57,646 bases of DNA from Microthrixaceae bacterium (GTDB lineage Bacteria; Actinomycetota; Acidimicrobiia; Acidimicrobiales; Acidimicrobilacustridaceae). Both the position numbers and the translations under genes were made by a program. Below, piece after piece: positions 23,506 to 32,401 of the stretch. Location of the stretch: the NCBI GenBank assembly GCA_947446975.1, contig CANFHM010000009.1, positions 1-57,646 on the forward strand, written 5' to 3'. Position 1 is the stretch's first letter. Each line of letters starts with the position of its first letter. The notes under the pieces are model-generated. The model searched no databases. It saw only the letters and a list, made by a program, of their open reading frames with translations, and was not told the origin of the DNA.

Positions 23506-25521
23506 ATGCTCATCCGCGACGAGGACCTCTCGCATCTCTCCCCCTATCTCGCCCAGCACCGCGACAACCCAGTCGAGTGGTGGAGCTGGGGACCCGACGC
23601 CTTCGCCGAGGCCGAACGACGCGATGTGCCCGTGCTCATCTCCGTCGGGTACTCGGCGTGCCACTGGTGCCATGTGATGGCCCATGAGTCGTTCGAGGAC
23701 GACGACACCGGCGCGCTGATGAACCGCCTGTTCGTGAACGTGAAGGTCGATCGCGAGGAGCGCCCTGATGTCGATGCGGTCTACATGGCCGCCGTGCAGG
23801 CGATGGTGGGTCGGGGTGGCTGGCCGATGACCGTGTTCGCCCTCCCCGACGGACGCCCGTTCTACGCCGGCACCTACTTCCCGAAGGTCTCGCAGGGCAA
23901 CCACATCAGCTTCACGACGCTGTGCACCACCATCGATGATCTGTGGCGCACCCGCCGCGATGATCTCGTCGCCCAGGCCGACGAGATCGTGGAGCACATC
24001 GCCTCCCAGGAGCGGATCCCCCGCAGTCAGGAGTCGCCGTCGGTGTCGGTGGTCGATGCCGCCGTCGCCGCCCTGCTGGGCCAGGTCGACCGTGTCGACG
24101 GCGGGTTCGGGCGGGCCCCCAAGTTCCCGCAGACCATGTCGATCGACACACTGCTGCGCCACGCCCGGCGCACCGGGGATCAGGCCTCGCTCGACGCTGC
24201 GCTGCTGAGCCTCGACGCGATGGCCGCCGGCGGCATCTACGACCATCTCGGCGGCGGTTTCGCCCGCTACGCCACCGATCAGCGATGGCTCATCCCCCAC
24301 TTCGAGAAGATGCTCTACGACCAGGCCCTGCTCGCCCGCGTCTACCTGCACGCCTGGCAGCTCACCGGCGAGGATCGTCATCGTCAGGTGCTCGACGAGA
24401 CCATCGAGTACGTGCTCCGCGATCTCCGCCATCCCCTCGGCGGCTTCTTCTCCGCCGAGGACGCCGACTCCGAGGGTGTCGAGGGCCGGTTCTACGTGTG
24501 GTCGATGGACGGCGTGCGCATCATCGCCGGGCCCGACGCCGAGGATGCCATCGCGTGGTACGGCGTCACCGAGAGCGGGAACTGGGAGGGGACCAACATC
24601 CTCGAACGGGTCGTGCGCGGCGATCTCCGCCGACCGGAGTCGGTGGAGCGGGCCCGGGCGGCACTGTTCGAGGCCCGCGAACAACGGGTCCGTCCCGGGC
24701 TCGACTCCAAGGTGCTGCTCGAATGGAACGGCCTGATGCTCGCCACGCTCGCCGAGGCGGCGGCGGCCACCGGCGAGGAGCGCTGGCTCGACGCCGCCAT
24801 CGAGACCGCCGAGTTCCTGTGTGCGAACCTTCGTCGCCCCGACGGTCGATGGCTGCGGACCTGGCAGGGTCCCGTCGACGGCACCGCAGCCGATGGCCAC
24901 GCCAAGATCCTCGCCTACGCCGCCGATCACGGGGCGATGATCGATGCGTTCGTCCGACTCGCCGAGGCCTCGGGACAGGCTCGATGGATCGACGAGGCGG
25001 TCGCCACCGCCGATGCGCTCGTCGAACTGTTCTGGGACGACGAGAACGGCGGGGTGTTCACCACCGGCGCCGACGCGGAGGCGCTCGTGACCCGACCGAA
25101 GGAGCTCATGGACAACGCCACGCCCGGGGCCAACAGTCTCGCCGCCGTCGGACTGCTGCGACTGGCGGCCCTCACCGGGATCGACCGCCACCTCGACAGG
25201 GCGAACCGGATCGTCACGATGCTCGGTGAGGCGGCCGGACGTCTCCCCCTCGGCTTCGGACATCTGCTGTACGCCGTCGAGCTCCAGGCGATGGGCTCCA
25301 CCGAGATCGTCATCACCGGCGACCGTCCCGATCTCGTCACCGCCGTGCAGCGCCGATGGACCCCGGACGCCGTGCTGGCCTGGGGTGAGCCCACGAGCTC
25401 ACTGCTCTGGGAGGGTCGGGACGACACCGGTGCCGATGGCCGCGCCTATGTGTGCCATGACCGGGTCTGCGGGCTCCCGGCCGACGACGTGGCGATGCTG
25501 CTCACCCAGCTGGGCGGCTGA
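23506..25521 (+). CDS. YyaL-type thioredoxin-domain protein (DUF255)
   Basis: A 671-aa protein with an N-terminal thioredoxin-like domain and a C-terminal alpha/alpha-barrel of the glycosidase or N-acylglucosamine-epimerase type. SPYLAQHRDNPVEWWSWG begins the domain, CHWCHVMAHESF carries the paired cysteines, and GGWPMTVFALPDGRPF follows. The family is widespread and its biochemistry is poorly settled. GAGACT lies 6 nt before the chosen ATG; an in-frame ATG at 23467 would add 13 residues. No signal peptide is seen. Confidence 0.9.
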   Translation: MLIRDEDLSHLSPYLAQHRDNPVEWWSWGPDAFAEAERRDVPVLISVGYSACHWCHVMAHESFEDDDTGALMNRLFVNVKVDREERPDVDAVYMAAVQAMVGRGGWPMTVFALPDGRPFYAGTYFPKVSQGNHISFTTLCTTIDDLWRTRRDDLVAQADEIVEHIASQERIPRSQESPSVSVVDAAVAALLGQVDRVDGGFGRAPKFPQTMSIDTLLRHARRTGDQASLDAALLSLDAMAAGGIYDHLGGGFARYATDQRWLIPHFEKMLYDQALLARVYLHAWQLTGEDRHRQVLDETIEYVLRDLRHPLGGFFSAEDADSEGVEGRFYVWSMDGVRIIAGPDAEDAIAWYGVTESGNWEGTNILERVVRGDLRRPESVERARAALFEAREQRVRPGLDSKVLLEWNGLMLATLAEAAAATGEERWLDAAIETAEFLCANLRRPDGRWLRTWQGPVDGTAADGHAKILAYAADHGAMIDAFVRLAEASGQARWIDEAVATADALVELFWDDENGGVFTTGADAEALVTRPKELMDNATPGANSLAAVGLLRLAALTGIDRHLDRANRIVTMLGEAAGRLPLGFGHLLYAVELQAMGSTEIVITGDRPDLVTAVQRRWTPDAVLAWGEPTSSLLWEGRDDTGADGRAYVCHDRVCGLPADDVAMLLTQLGG

Positions 25522-25523
25522 GA

Positions 25524-25537
25524 CTGCGAGGCCGCAG
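25524..25537. terminator. Short hairpin between YyaL-like and nitroreductase genes
   Basis: Stem CTGCG/CGCAG with an AGGC loop in the 18-bp gap between convergent stops. It is short and has no T-tract. Confidence 0.3.
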
Positions 25538-25539
25538 GG

Positions 25540-26139
25540 TCACCAGCCGCCGCGGTGCACCAACTCGTCGAGGGATCGACGGGGGCGCATCGCCGAGCGG
25601 CTGGCGCGCTGCTGCTCGGCGGCGTGTCCGATGGCGATGGTGCCCACCGGCCGACGATCCGCCGGGATGCCGAGCGCCTGCTTGATCGCCGGTTCATGAT
25701 CGAACTGTCCGAAGAACACGGCGCCGAGGCCCTCATCGACCGCGGCGAGCAGTGCCACCATCGCGCTGAAGGCCGAATCGACGTACCAGTACGGGACCGA
25801 CCAGGCATCCTGCCCGGCGCCGAGACCGCTGCGGGCCTTGTCGGGCTCGCTGTAACGCTCGACGTAGGCGTCGGGATCCGACACCGGGATGAGCAGCACC
25901 GGAGCGATCAGCAGCCCCGGCCACGGGAAGGTGGCCCGACGCTCGGGGGTGAGGCTGGCGTTCCAGTAGCGCTGGGTCTGCTCCCCCTCCAGCACCACGA
26001 GATCGAGGCCCGGGGTGTTGCCCGCGGCGGGCACCTGCGCGGCGAGCGCACAGATCCGGTCGACGACCTCCGGATCCACGGGTCGATCGGTGAACGACCG
26101 CACCATGCGGCGTCCCCTGACGACATCGGCGAACTGCAT
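25540..26139 (-). CDS. Nitroreductase family protein
   Basis: A 199-aa FMN-binding protein of the nitroreductase fold. N-terminal RGRRMVRSFTDRPVD matches the FMN phosphate-binding Arg/Ser motif, AAQVPAAGNTPG the next helix, and DEGLGAVFFGQFDHE plus LGIPADRRPVGTIAIGH the typical C-terminal half (here GTIAIGHA). The substrate is unknown; BluB- or F420-like roles are not supported. ATG is chosen; a GTG immediately precedes it. It starts 13 nt after the stop of the uncharacterised gene upstream and is probably co-transcribed with it. Confidence 0.87.
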   Translation of the reverse strand: MQFADVVRGRRMVRSFTDRPVDPEVVDRICALAAQVPAAGNTPGLDLVVLEGEQTQRYWNASLTPERRATFPWPGLLIAPVLLIPVSDPDAYVERYSEPDKARSGLGAGQDAWSVPYWYVDSAFSAMVALLAAVDEGLGAVFFGQFDHEPAIKQALGIPADRRPVGTIAIGHAAEQQRASRSAMRPRRSLDELVHRGGW

Positions 26140-26152
26140 CACCGACGAGGGG

Positions 26153-26818
26153 TCACTTGAGCTTGGCGAGATCCTCGGCCATGGCCCAGCCGAAGGCGAC
26201 GAGGGAATCGCCGGTCTTGGGTTTCACACCCTTGAAGAGCGCCACGACCGCCGGATCGAAGGCTTCGGGATCGAGCGACTCGTGATCGAGCGAGAGCGGG
26301 AAGGAGCCGTCGCCGGTGGCGGTGAAGATCTGATCGTTGTACGAACCGGAGTCGATGCCGAACCGCTTGGCCAGCCGACGACCCCACGCCCGCTCCTCAC
26401 CGGTGGCACGGTGCTCGGGACGCGGCACGATGTCGTCGAGGGTCTTGAACGCTTCGAACCCGGCAGCACTGGTGAAGCGGGTGCCGACGAGGACATCCTC
26501 GTCGGGGAAGGCCATGACCGCACGCTTGAACTGATCGTGCATCATGGCCCTGAGGATCGAGTTGCGCTTGGCGGTGCGCTTCACCGAGGCGAGTCCGATG
26601 AGCACGCTCGGGGTGCCACCGATGCGTTCCAGGGTGCAGAACGAGAACCCCTTGAGTCCCGAATCACGGGCCATGGTGACCAGCACCCATGCCTCGACCT
26701 GCTTGGAGAGCAGTCCGGCTTCGAAGCGGCTGGGGCCGTCGACGCAGATGTCTGCCATCTCGGCCAGTTCAGCATCGCTGAGCTGGGTGCAATCCTTGGT
26801 AACGACCTCAATAGCCAT
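26153..26818 (-). CDS. Conserved protein, possible GNAT-like fold
   Basis: A 221-aa protein whose function I do not recognise. The central part (about 45-135) has the pattern of an acetyltransferase-like beta/alpha core: GFSFCTLERIGG, VLIGLASVKRTAKRNSILRAM, then AFPDEDVLVGTRF and AAGFEAF. The C-terminal third contains HRATGEERAWGRRLAKRFG. No cysteine motif, signal peptide or membrane segment. Its leader can form CTCT/AGAG around a 4-nt loop, which would cover the AGAGG that could serve as ribosome site 10 nt before the ATG. The GNAT assignment is weak inference. The nitroreductase gene follows. Confidence 0.72.
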   Translation of the reverse strand: MAIEVVTKDCTQLSDAELAEMADICVDGPSRFEAGLLSKQVEAWVLVTMARDSGLKGFSFCTLERIGGTPSVLIGLASVKRTAKRNSILRAMMHDQFKRAVMAFPDEDVLVGTRFTSAAGFEAFKTLDDIVPRPEHRATGEERAWGRRLAKRFGIDSGSYNDQIFTATGDGSFPLSLDHESLDPEAFDPAVVALFKGVKPKTGDSLVAFGWAMAEDLAKLK

Positions 26819-26910
26819 GTGTGTCAGCTGCCTCTGAAAAGAGCCCCTGGAAAGGAGAAAAGCGGACACATAGTCCACCGCGTGGAGCCGCTGAGCGCAA
26901 CTCCGCGAAC

Positions 26911-26916
26911 TAGGGT
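26911..26916 (+). promoter_or_regulatory. -10 box for the TPR-like gene
   Basis: TAGGGT, 8 nt before the GTG start of the membrane-anchored TPR-like gene. Confidence 0.45.
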
Positions 26917-26924
26917 CCCCCGCC

Positions 26925-27443
26925 GTGACCGTTCTCGTCTCCGTCCTGATCGCCGTTCTGGCGGGCGGGCTCTGGGCTGTGGCCCTCCGCGGACTGCGTC
27001 GGCGCCGTACCCTCATCACCGCGCCGCTGCCGGTCACCCGCACGCTCCGTGCCTACACGGCGGGTCGATGGGATGCCGTGATCAGCGGTGCGCCGGGATG
27101 CCTGGCCCGCTCCGGCGACCCCGACGACGACCAGTGGCGACCAGCGGTGGAGCTGGCGTTCGGCCATGCGCTGGTGCAGCGAGATCGGTGTTCGGAGGCC
27201 ATCGCCCATCTCGAACGGGGCCTGCTTCTGCAGTCCGCCCGGCGACGCGACCTCGGTGAGGACGGCGCCCCCACCGCGGCCGAGGCCAAGATGCGCCACA
27301 TGCTGGGATACGCGCTCGCCAGCACCGATCAGCCGGCGGCGGCCATCCGGGAGTACCGCCGGGTGCTGGCCACCCCGCGCCTCGATCCCGCCATCGCCGA
27401 TCGGGTGTCGGTGGCGCTCGCAGCGCTCGAGGATCCGTCCTGA
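26925..27443 (+). CDS. Membrane-anchored TPR-like protein
   Basis: A 172-aa protein with an N-terminal membrane helix (about residues 2-23), a basic stop-transfer RRRR and a cytosolic helical part resembling two or three tetratricopeptide repeats (LAFGHALVQRDRCSEAIAHLERGL; GYALASTDQPAAAIREYRRVL). Such proteins usually act as scaffolds. No partner is evident. It converges on dnaE with a 41-bp gap containing a small GAGCG/CGCTC hairpin. Confidence 0.75.
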   Translation: MTVLVSVLIAVLAGGLWAVALRGLRRRRTLITAPLPVTRTLRAYTAGRWDAVISGAPGCLARSGDPDDDQWRPAVELAFGHALVQRDRCSEAIAHLERGLLLQSARRRDLGEDGAPTAAEAKMRHMLGYALASTDQPAAAIREYRRVLATPRLDPAIADRVSVALAALEDPS

Positions 27444-27484
27444 GGTGATCCCGAGGAACGCCGGTGCCACCGAGCGTCGAGCGC

Positions 27485-30400
27485 TCAGGCGATGGCGTCG
27501 GGCCCGAGCAGCACCCGCAGCTCGGCGAGCAGCCCGGTGGTGGCGTCCACGTTGAAGGCGTCGGGGAGACGCAGCACCTGCCGATCGCCGATGTGGAGGA
27601 ACACCTGCGACTCACCCTGATGGTCACCGAGGAGGGACTTGAGGGCGGCCAGCAGCTCGTCGCTGAGTCGTGAGGGGCTGATGTTGATGTGCAGCGGAGG
27701 GTTCCCGTCGGTGACCGGCTCGAACCGCTGCAGCTCGGTGGCCATGATCTTGGGCTGATCATCACGGGTGTCGACCCGCCCCTTGACGATGACGACGGCG
27801 TCGTCCTCGAGGAGATGACCGAAGGTCTGCATGGTCTTCGGGAACACCATGACCTCCACCGAGGACTGGAGATCCTCGAGCACGAAGGTGGCCATGAGGT
27901 CGCCCTTGCGGGTCCACTTGCGCTGGAGGGACGTGACCAGGCCGCCGATGGTGCGGATCGAACCGTCCTCCACCCCCTCGAGATCGGAGATGGCGCATTC
28001 CACCCGACGGCGCAGCGAGGCCTCGGCACCCATGAGCGGATGGTCGGACACGTACAGACCGAGCATCTCCTTCTCGAACGCCAGCCGCTGACGCTTGTCG
28101 AAGTCGTCGGTGGGGATGTCGTAGCGATTGGCGGGCGCCACGCCGGCGGGAGCGTCGTCGAAGGCCGCCGAGAAGAGATCGAACTGCCCCTCGGCCTCCT
28201 TGCGGCGGCGCACGACGGTGTCGTCGATGATCTTGTCGTAGTACCCGAGCAGCCCCTTGCGGCTGTAGCCCATCGAGTCGAAACCACCGGCCTTGATGAG
28301 CGACTCGATGGTCCGCTTGTTGAGCACCGTGGTGTCGACGCGATCGCAGAAGTCGTAGAAGTCGACGAAGGGGCCGTTGGCGTCGCGCTCGGCGACGATG
28401 AGCGAGACGAGCCCCTCCCCCACGTTGCGGACCGCCGACATGCCGAAGGCGATGTCGCGCGAGCCATCGGGTCGGTCGACGGCGATGAAGTCGCTGGCCG
28501 AGACGTTGACATCGGGCACCAGCACGGCGATACCGCGCTGGCGACATTCGTTGAGATAGATGGCCGCCTTGTCGAGGTTCTGCTTGACGCTCGTGAGCAG
28601 CGCCGCGAGGTACTCGACCGGATGATGGGCCTTGAGATAGGCGGTCTGGTAGGCGATGAGGCCGTAGCCGTAGCTGTGGCTCTTGTTGAAGGCGTAGTCG
28701 GCGAAGGGTTCGATGATGTCGAACAGCGAGGTGCCGATGGCTGCGCCGTACCCCACGGTGTCGCAGCCGGCGACGAACTTCTCGCGTTCGGCCTGGATGA
28801 GTTCGCGGACCTTCTTGCCGCAGGCCTTGCGCAGGTTGTCGGCCTCGGCGAGCGAGTAGCCGGCGAACTTCTGCGCCACCCGCATCACGGACTCCTGGTA
28901 GATCATCAGGCCGTAGGTGTCGCCGAGCAGCTCGGCGAGATCATCATGCAGGTACTCGATCGGCTTCCGGCCGTTCTTGCGATCGGCGTAGTCGTTGTGC
29001 ATGTTGGCCGCCATCGGACCCGGGCGGTACAGCGCCACGAGGGCGGCCACATCCTCGAACGAGGTGGGGGCGAGCGACCGCATGAGCGCCCGCATGGGGC
29101 CACCCTCGAGCTGGAACACGCCGATGGAGTCGCCGTCGCGCAGCATCTGCAGCGTGAGGTCGTCGTCGAGGGGCACGGTATCGATGTCGAGCTCGATGCC
29201 CCGCGTGTCGCGCAGCATCGTGATCGTGTCGGTGATGACATCGAGGTTGCGCAGGCCGAGGAAATCCATCTTGAGCAGCCCGAGGTCCTCGACCCCGTGC
29301 ATCTCGTACTGGGTGACCACCGGGGAGAGCTCGGGATCGACACCCGCCTCGTTCTTGCGCTGGATGGGCAGGTACTCGGTGAGCGGCTCCTTGGTGATCA
29401 CCACGGCGGCGGCGTGGATGCCGTCCTGACGGCGCAGTCCCTCGAGCCCACGGGCCACATCGATGACCTGTCGGGCGTCGTCGTCGGTGGCGTACATCTC
29501 GCGGAGATCGGCGGCCATCTTGAAGCCGTCGGCGTACTTCGGATGCTCCTCGAGACAGGCGTGCAGCGGGGTGTCGCGACCCATCACGAGCGGCGGCATC
29601 GCCTTGGCCACCTTGTCGCCGACCGCATAGGGGTACCCGAGCACGCGGGCGGCGTCGCGGACCGCAGCCCGGGCCTTGATCGTGGAGAACGTCACGATCT
29701 GGGCCACATGGTCGCGGCCGTAGGTCTCGGCGGCGTAGCGGATCATCTCGTCGCGGTACCGGGAGTCGAAGTCCATGTCGATATCGGGCATCGAGATGCG
29801 ACTCGGGTTGAGGAAGCGCTCGAAGAGCAGGTCGTACTTGATGGGATCGAGATCGGTGATGCGCAGTGTGTAGGCCACCGCGCAGCCGGCAGCCGACCCA
29901 CGGCCGGGCCCGACCCGGATCCCGCTGTCACGGGCATGACGGATGAGATCCCACACGATGAGGAAGTAGGAGCTGAAGCCCATGTCGGCGATGACCTTGA
30001 GCTCGTAGGCCAGACGCTCGACGACGGTGTCGGGGACCTGTGCCCCCCACCGCTCCTTGGCCCCCTCCATCGTGAGATGACGCAGGTACTCGGCGTCGTC
30101 GGCGAAGCCGGGAGGGAGCGGGAAGTTCGGGAGCTGGGGTTTGCCGAACTCGATCTCGACGTCGCACCGTTCGGCGATCCACAGCGTGTTGTCGCAGGCC
30201 TCGGGCACCTCGGAGAAGAGACGGCGCATCTCGGCGGCGCTCTTCAGATAGTGCTGATCCCCGGAGAACTTGAAGCGATCGGGATCGCTCATCAGCGAGC
30301 CGGTCTGCACGCACAGCAGCGCATCATGCGACACGGCGTCGTGCTGATGGGTGTAGTGGCTGTCGTTGGTGGCCAGCAGCGGCGCCCGCAGCTTGCGGGC

Positions 30401-31075
30401 CAGCTCGAACAGCATCGGGTTCGTGGTGTGCTGCTCGGGGATGCCGTGATCCTGGATCTCGATGAAGAGGTTGTCGCGTCCGAAGATGTCCTGGAGCCGG
30501 GCCGCCTTCTCGAGCGCACCTCGCTCATCGCCCTGCATGAGCGCCTGGAGCACCTGACCCCCGAGACAGCCGGTGGTGGCGATGATGCCCTCATGGTGGG
30601 CCTCGAGCAGCTCCCAGTCGACCTTCGGCTTCATGTAGTACCCCTCGAGGTACGCACGACTCGAGAGCTGGATGAGGTTCTTGTACCCGACGGCGGACTC
30701 GGCGAGCGCGGTGAGGTGGTAGTAGGCCTTGCGTCCGCCATCGGCCTCGCCGCCGGAGTCGTCCATGCGCCCGCGACGCGCCGGACGCTCGGTGCGGTGC
30801 TCGTAGGCCTGGTAGAGCTCGGTGCCGATGATCGGCTTGATGCCGACGTCCTTGGCCGCCCGGTACATGTCGAGGATGCCGTACATGTTCCCGTGATCGG
30901 TGATGCCGATGGCGGGCTGCCCGTCGGCGGCAGCAGCGGCCACGACATCGCTCACACGCGCCGCCCCGTCGAGCATCGAGAACTCGGTGTGGAGATGGAG
31001 ATGGGTGAACGAATCGGGCACCCGGGTGCTCCTGGAGGGTCGGATCGTGGGCGGTTCGGGACGAATCACAGCCAT
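27485..31075 (-). CDS. dnaE: DNA polymerase III alpha subunit
   Basis: Replicative C-family polymerase, 1196 aa. The N-terminal PHP domain keeps its metal-site motifs (THLHLHTEFSMLDG, GITDHGNMYG, TNDSHYT), so intrinsic proofreading is possible, as known for actinobacterial DnaE1. The palm has GPGRGSAAG and the catalytic PDIDMDFD near residue 430, with a tandem HhH region and the C-terminal OB fold (TIGGLVTSLQRKWTRKG). This copy looks like the essential DnaE1, not the mutagenic DnaE2. Unlike many genes here, it has a short leader with GGAGGG 8 nt before the ATG. Confidence 0.97.
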   Translation of the reverse strand: MAVIRPEPPTIRPSRSTRVPDSFTHLHLHTEFSMLDGAARVSDVVAAAAADGQPAIGITDHGNMYGILDMYRAAKDVGIKPIIGTELYQAYEHRTERPARRGRMDDSGGEADGGRKAYYHLTALAESAVGYKNLIQLSSRAYLEGYYMKPKVDWELLEAHHEGIIATTGCLGGQVLQALMQGDERGALEKAARLQDIFGRDNLFIEIQDHGIPEQHTTNPMLFELARKLRAPLLATNDSHYTHQHDAVSHDALLCVQTGSLMSDPDRFKFSGDQHYLKSAAEMRRLFSEVPEACDNTLWIAERCDVEIEFGKPQLPNFPLPPGFADDAEYLRHLTMEGAKERWGAQVPDTVVERLAYELKVIADMGFSSYFLIVWDLIRHARDSGIRVGPGRGSAAGCAVAYTLRITDLDPIKYDLLFERFLNPSRISMPDIDMDFDSRYRDEMIRYAAETYGRDHVAQIVTFSTIKARAAVRDAARVLGYPYAVGDKVAKAMPPLVMGRDTPLHACLEEHPKYADGFKMAADLREMYATDDDARQVIDVARGLEGLRRQDGIHAAAVVITKEPLTEYLPIQRKNEAGVDPELSPVVTQYEMHGVEDLGLLKMDFLGLRNLDVITDTITMLRDTRGIELDIDTVPLDDDLTLQMLRDGDSIGVFQLEGGPMRALMRSLAPTSFEDVAALVALYRPGPMAANMHNDYADRKNGRKPIEYLHDDLAELLGDTYGLMIYQESVMRVAQKFAGYSLAEADNLRKACGKKVRELIQAEREKFVAGCDTVGYGAAIGTSLFDIIEPFADYAFNKSHSYGYGLIAYQTAYLKAHHPVEYLAALLTSVKQNLDKAAIYLNECRQRGIAVLVPDVNVSASDFIAVDRPDGSRDIAFGMSAVRNVGEGLVSLIVAERDANGPFVDFYDFCDRVDTTVLNKRTIESLIKAGGFDSMGYSRKGLLGYYDKIIDDTVVRRRKEAEGQFDLFSAAFDDAPAGVAPANRYDIPTDDFDKRQRLAFEKEMLGLYVSDHPLMGAEASLRRRVECAISDLEGVEDGSIRTIGGLVTSLQRKWTRKGDLMATFVLEDLQSSVEVMVFPKTMQTFGHLLEDDAVVIVKGRVDTRDDQPKIMATELQRFEPVTDGNPPLHINISPSRLSDELLAALKSLLGDHQGESQVFLHIGDRQVLRLPDAFNVDATTGLLAELRVLLGPDAIA

Positions 31076-31083
31076 GTGACCCG

Positions 31084-31099
31084 CCCTCCGGCGACCGTA
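31084..31099 (-). promoter_or_regulatory. -10 box and ribosome site for dnaE
   Basis: TACGGT (31099-31094) lies 18 nt before the ATG, and GGAGGG (31089-31084) 8 nt before it. The transcript would have a leader of about 12 nt, an exception to the leaderless pattern. Confidence 0.45.
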
Positions 31100-31172
31100 G
31101 CACCGCGGATTCCATGGTGCCGCCGGCCCTCCCCGTCCGGGCGATATCCCCGTCCCGGGAGCGGGTCAGCCG

Positions 31173-31178
31173 TAGCGT
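31173..31178 (+). promoter_or_regulatory. -10 box for the HdeD-like gene
   Basis: TAGCGT, about 45 nt before the ATG. The leader would carry AAGGAGG (31211-31217), 5 nt before the start. Confidence 0.4.
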
Positions 31179-31222
31179 TGGAGGGTCCGAGACATCGACG
31201 CCCGACCACCAAGGAGGCCGCC

Positions 31223-31786
31223 ATGGCCACTGCTGACCGCTCCACCCTCGACCTGCTGCGCGGCTCGCGCATCACCGCCTACAGCATCGGTTTCATCAGC
31301 CTCGCCGCAGGCCTCTTCCTCCTGCTGTGGCCGGGACGCACCGCCCATGTCGTCGGGGTGATCCTCGGCGTGCTCTTCCTCGTCACCGGCTTCGCACAGG
31401 CCGCCGAGGCGGTCACGACGCACCGGAAGGGCTCGGTGTGGGGCTTCCTGCTGCTGCGCGGCGTGATCAACCTCGGATTCGGCCTCGTGCTGATCTTCTG
31501 GGTCGGAGCGGCCTCCACCGCCATCGTCTGGCTCATCGGCCTCGACTTCGTGCTCACCGGCGTGCTCGCGCTGATCGCCTCCCTGCTCGTCGACAAGGAG
31601 ATGGGGCGGGGCGGGCTCATCCTGCACGGCCTGCTGAGCATCGGGATCGGCGTGGCCGTCATGGCATGGCCCAACTCGATCAAGTACGCAGCCGCCATCC
31701 TCATCGCCATCGTGCTGATCCTCATCGGCCTGGTGATGCTCGCCTCCGGCTACCAGCTCTCGAAGGCGTCGAAGGCCCTGTCCTAG
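31223..31786 (+). CDS. HdeD/DUF308 family membrane protein
   Basis: A 187-aa protein with six predicted membrane helices in pairs, typical of the HdeD (DUF308) family; HdeD in E. coli is linked to acid resistance, but that role should not be assumed here. Charged loops such as AVTTHRKGSVWG and LLVDKEMGRGG separate the pairs. A strong ribosome site AAGGAGG fixes the ATG. It diverges from dnaE and converges on bpa. Confidence 0.85.
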   Translation: MATADRSTLDLLRGSRITAYSIGFISLAAGLFLLLWPGRTAHVVGVILGVLFLVTGFAQAAEAVTTHRKGSVWGFLLLRGVINLGFGLVLIFWVGAASTAIVWLIGLDFVLTGVLALIASLLVDKEMGRGGLILHGLLSIGIGVAVMAWPNSIKYAAAILIAIVLILIGLVMLASGYQLSKASKALS

Positions 31787-31794
31787 GGCACTGT

Positions 31795-31826
31795 CCCGGG
31801 TACCCCTCCCGGGGCCCCGTCCGGGG
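31795..31826. terminator. Double GC hairpin between HdeD-like gene and bpa
   Basis: CCCGGG/CCCGGG around a 7-nt loop, then CCCC/GGGG around GTCC, in the 46-bp gap between convergent genes. The position suits a bidirectional terminator. Confidence 0.45.
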
Positions 31827-31832
31827 GTTGCT

Positions 31833-32360
31833 TCAGAGATAGGTCCCGGGTCGGTCGTCGATGATCGGCCCGGGCCGTCCGCCGGGATCGCCGCCCCCGT
31901 CCGGGCCGAGCGCACCCGGCGGGAGCCCGCGCATGTTCTCGAGCTGCTGCCGGGCGGCCATCTGCTGGGCGAAGAGCGTCGCCTGGATGCCGTGGAACAG
32001 CCCCTCGAGCCAGCCCACCAGCTGGGCCTGGGCCACCCGCAGCTCGATCTCTGTCGGGGTCCCGGCGTCCTGGAACGGGAACGCCAGCCGATGCAGCTCC
32101 TCGCGCAGATCCGCCGAGAGCGCGGAGCCCAGTTCGGCGATGGAGCGGTCGTAGATCTCGCGGAGTCGCTGTCGCGAGGGCTCGTCGAGGGGCGTTGATC
32201 GCACCTCGTCGAGGAGCTGCTTGATCATCGACCCGACCCGCATCACCTTCGCGGGCTCGGAGACGAACTCCCGCTCGGTGGAGTCCTCAGGGGCCACAGC
32301 GGCAGCGTCGGAGCCGCCGGTGGAGATGAGTTCGACAGGGTTGTCCTGCGGTTCGGTCAT
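31833..32360 (-). CDS. bpa: Bacterial proteasome activator
   Basis: A 175-aa ATP-independent activator of the 20S proteasome (Bpa/PafE, DUF2587). The family core runs from VMRVGSMIKQLLDEVR through LREIYDRSIAEL to AQLVGWLEGLFHGIQATLF and AQQMAARQQLENMR, the four-helix ring-forming domain. The C-terminal tail is Gly/Pro-rich and ends in GTYL, close to the GQYL motif that docks into the proteasome alpha ring. It implies that the organism has prcBA elsewhere. The N-terminal 40 residues are acidic and probably disordered. Confidence 0.92.
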   Translation of the reverse strand: MTEPQDNPVELISTGGSDAAAVAPEDSTEREFVSEPAKVMRVGSMIKQLLDEVRSTPLDEPSRQRLREIYDRSIAELGSALSADLREELHRLAFPFQDAGTPTEIELRVAQAQLVGWLEGLFHGIQATLFAQQMAARQQLENMRGLPPGALGPDGGGDPGGRPGPIIDDRPGTYL

Positions 32361-32401
32361 GACCCATTCTCCCCCATCGGGCGCAGGTCGGGTCGGATCG
32401 C

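Noticed and set aside
22573-25263. A long minus-strand frame covering the YyaL-like gene
   Set aside because: Only the last 277 codons form a protein (the aldo/keto reductase); the rest mirrors the sense gene opposite.
27689-31786. A 1365-codon open frame on the plus strand opposite dnaE
   Set aside because: It is the complement of dnaE codons in a GC-rich genome, its protein is a low-complexity mix rich in G, V, H, E and D, and only its last 188 codons (the HdeD-like gene) are real.
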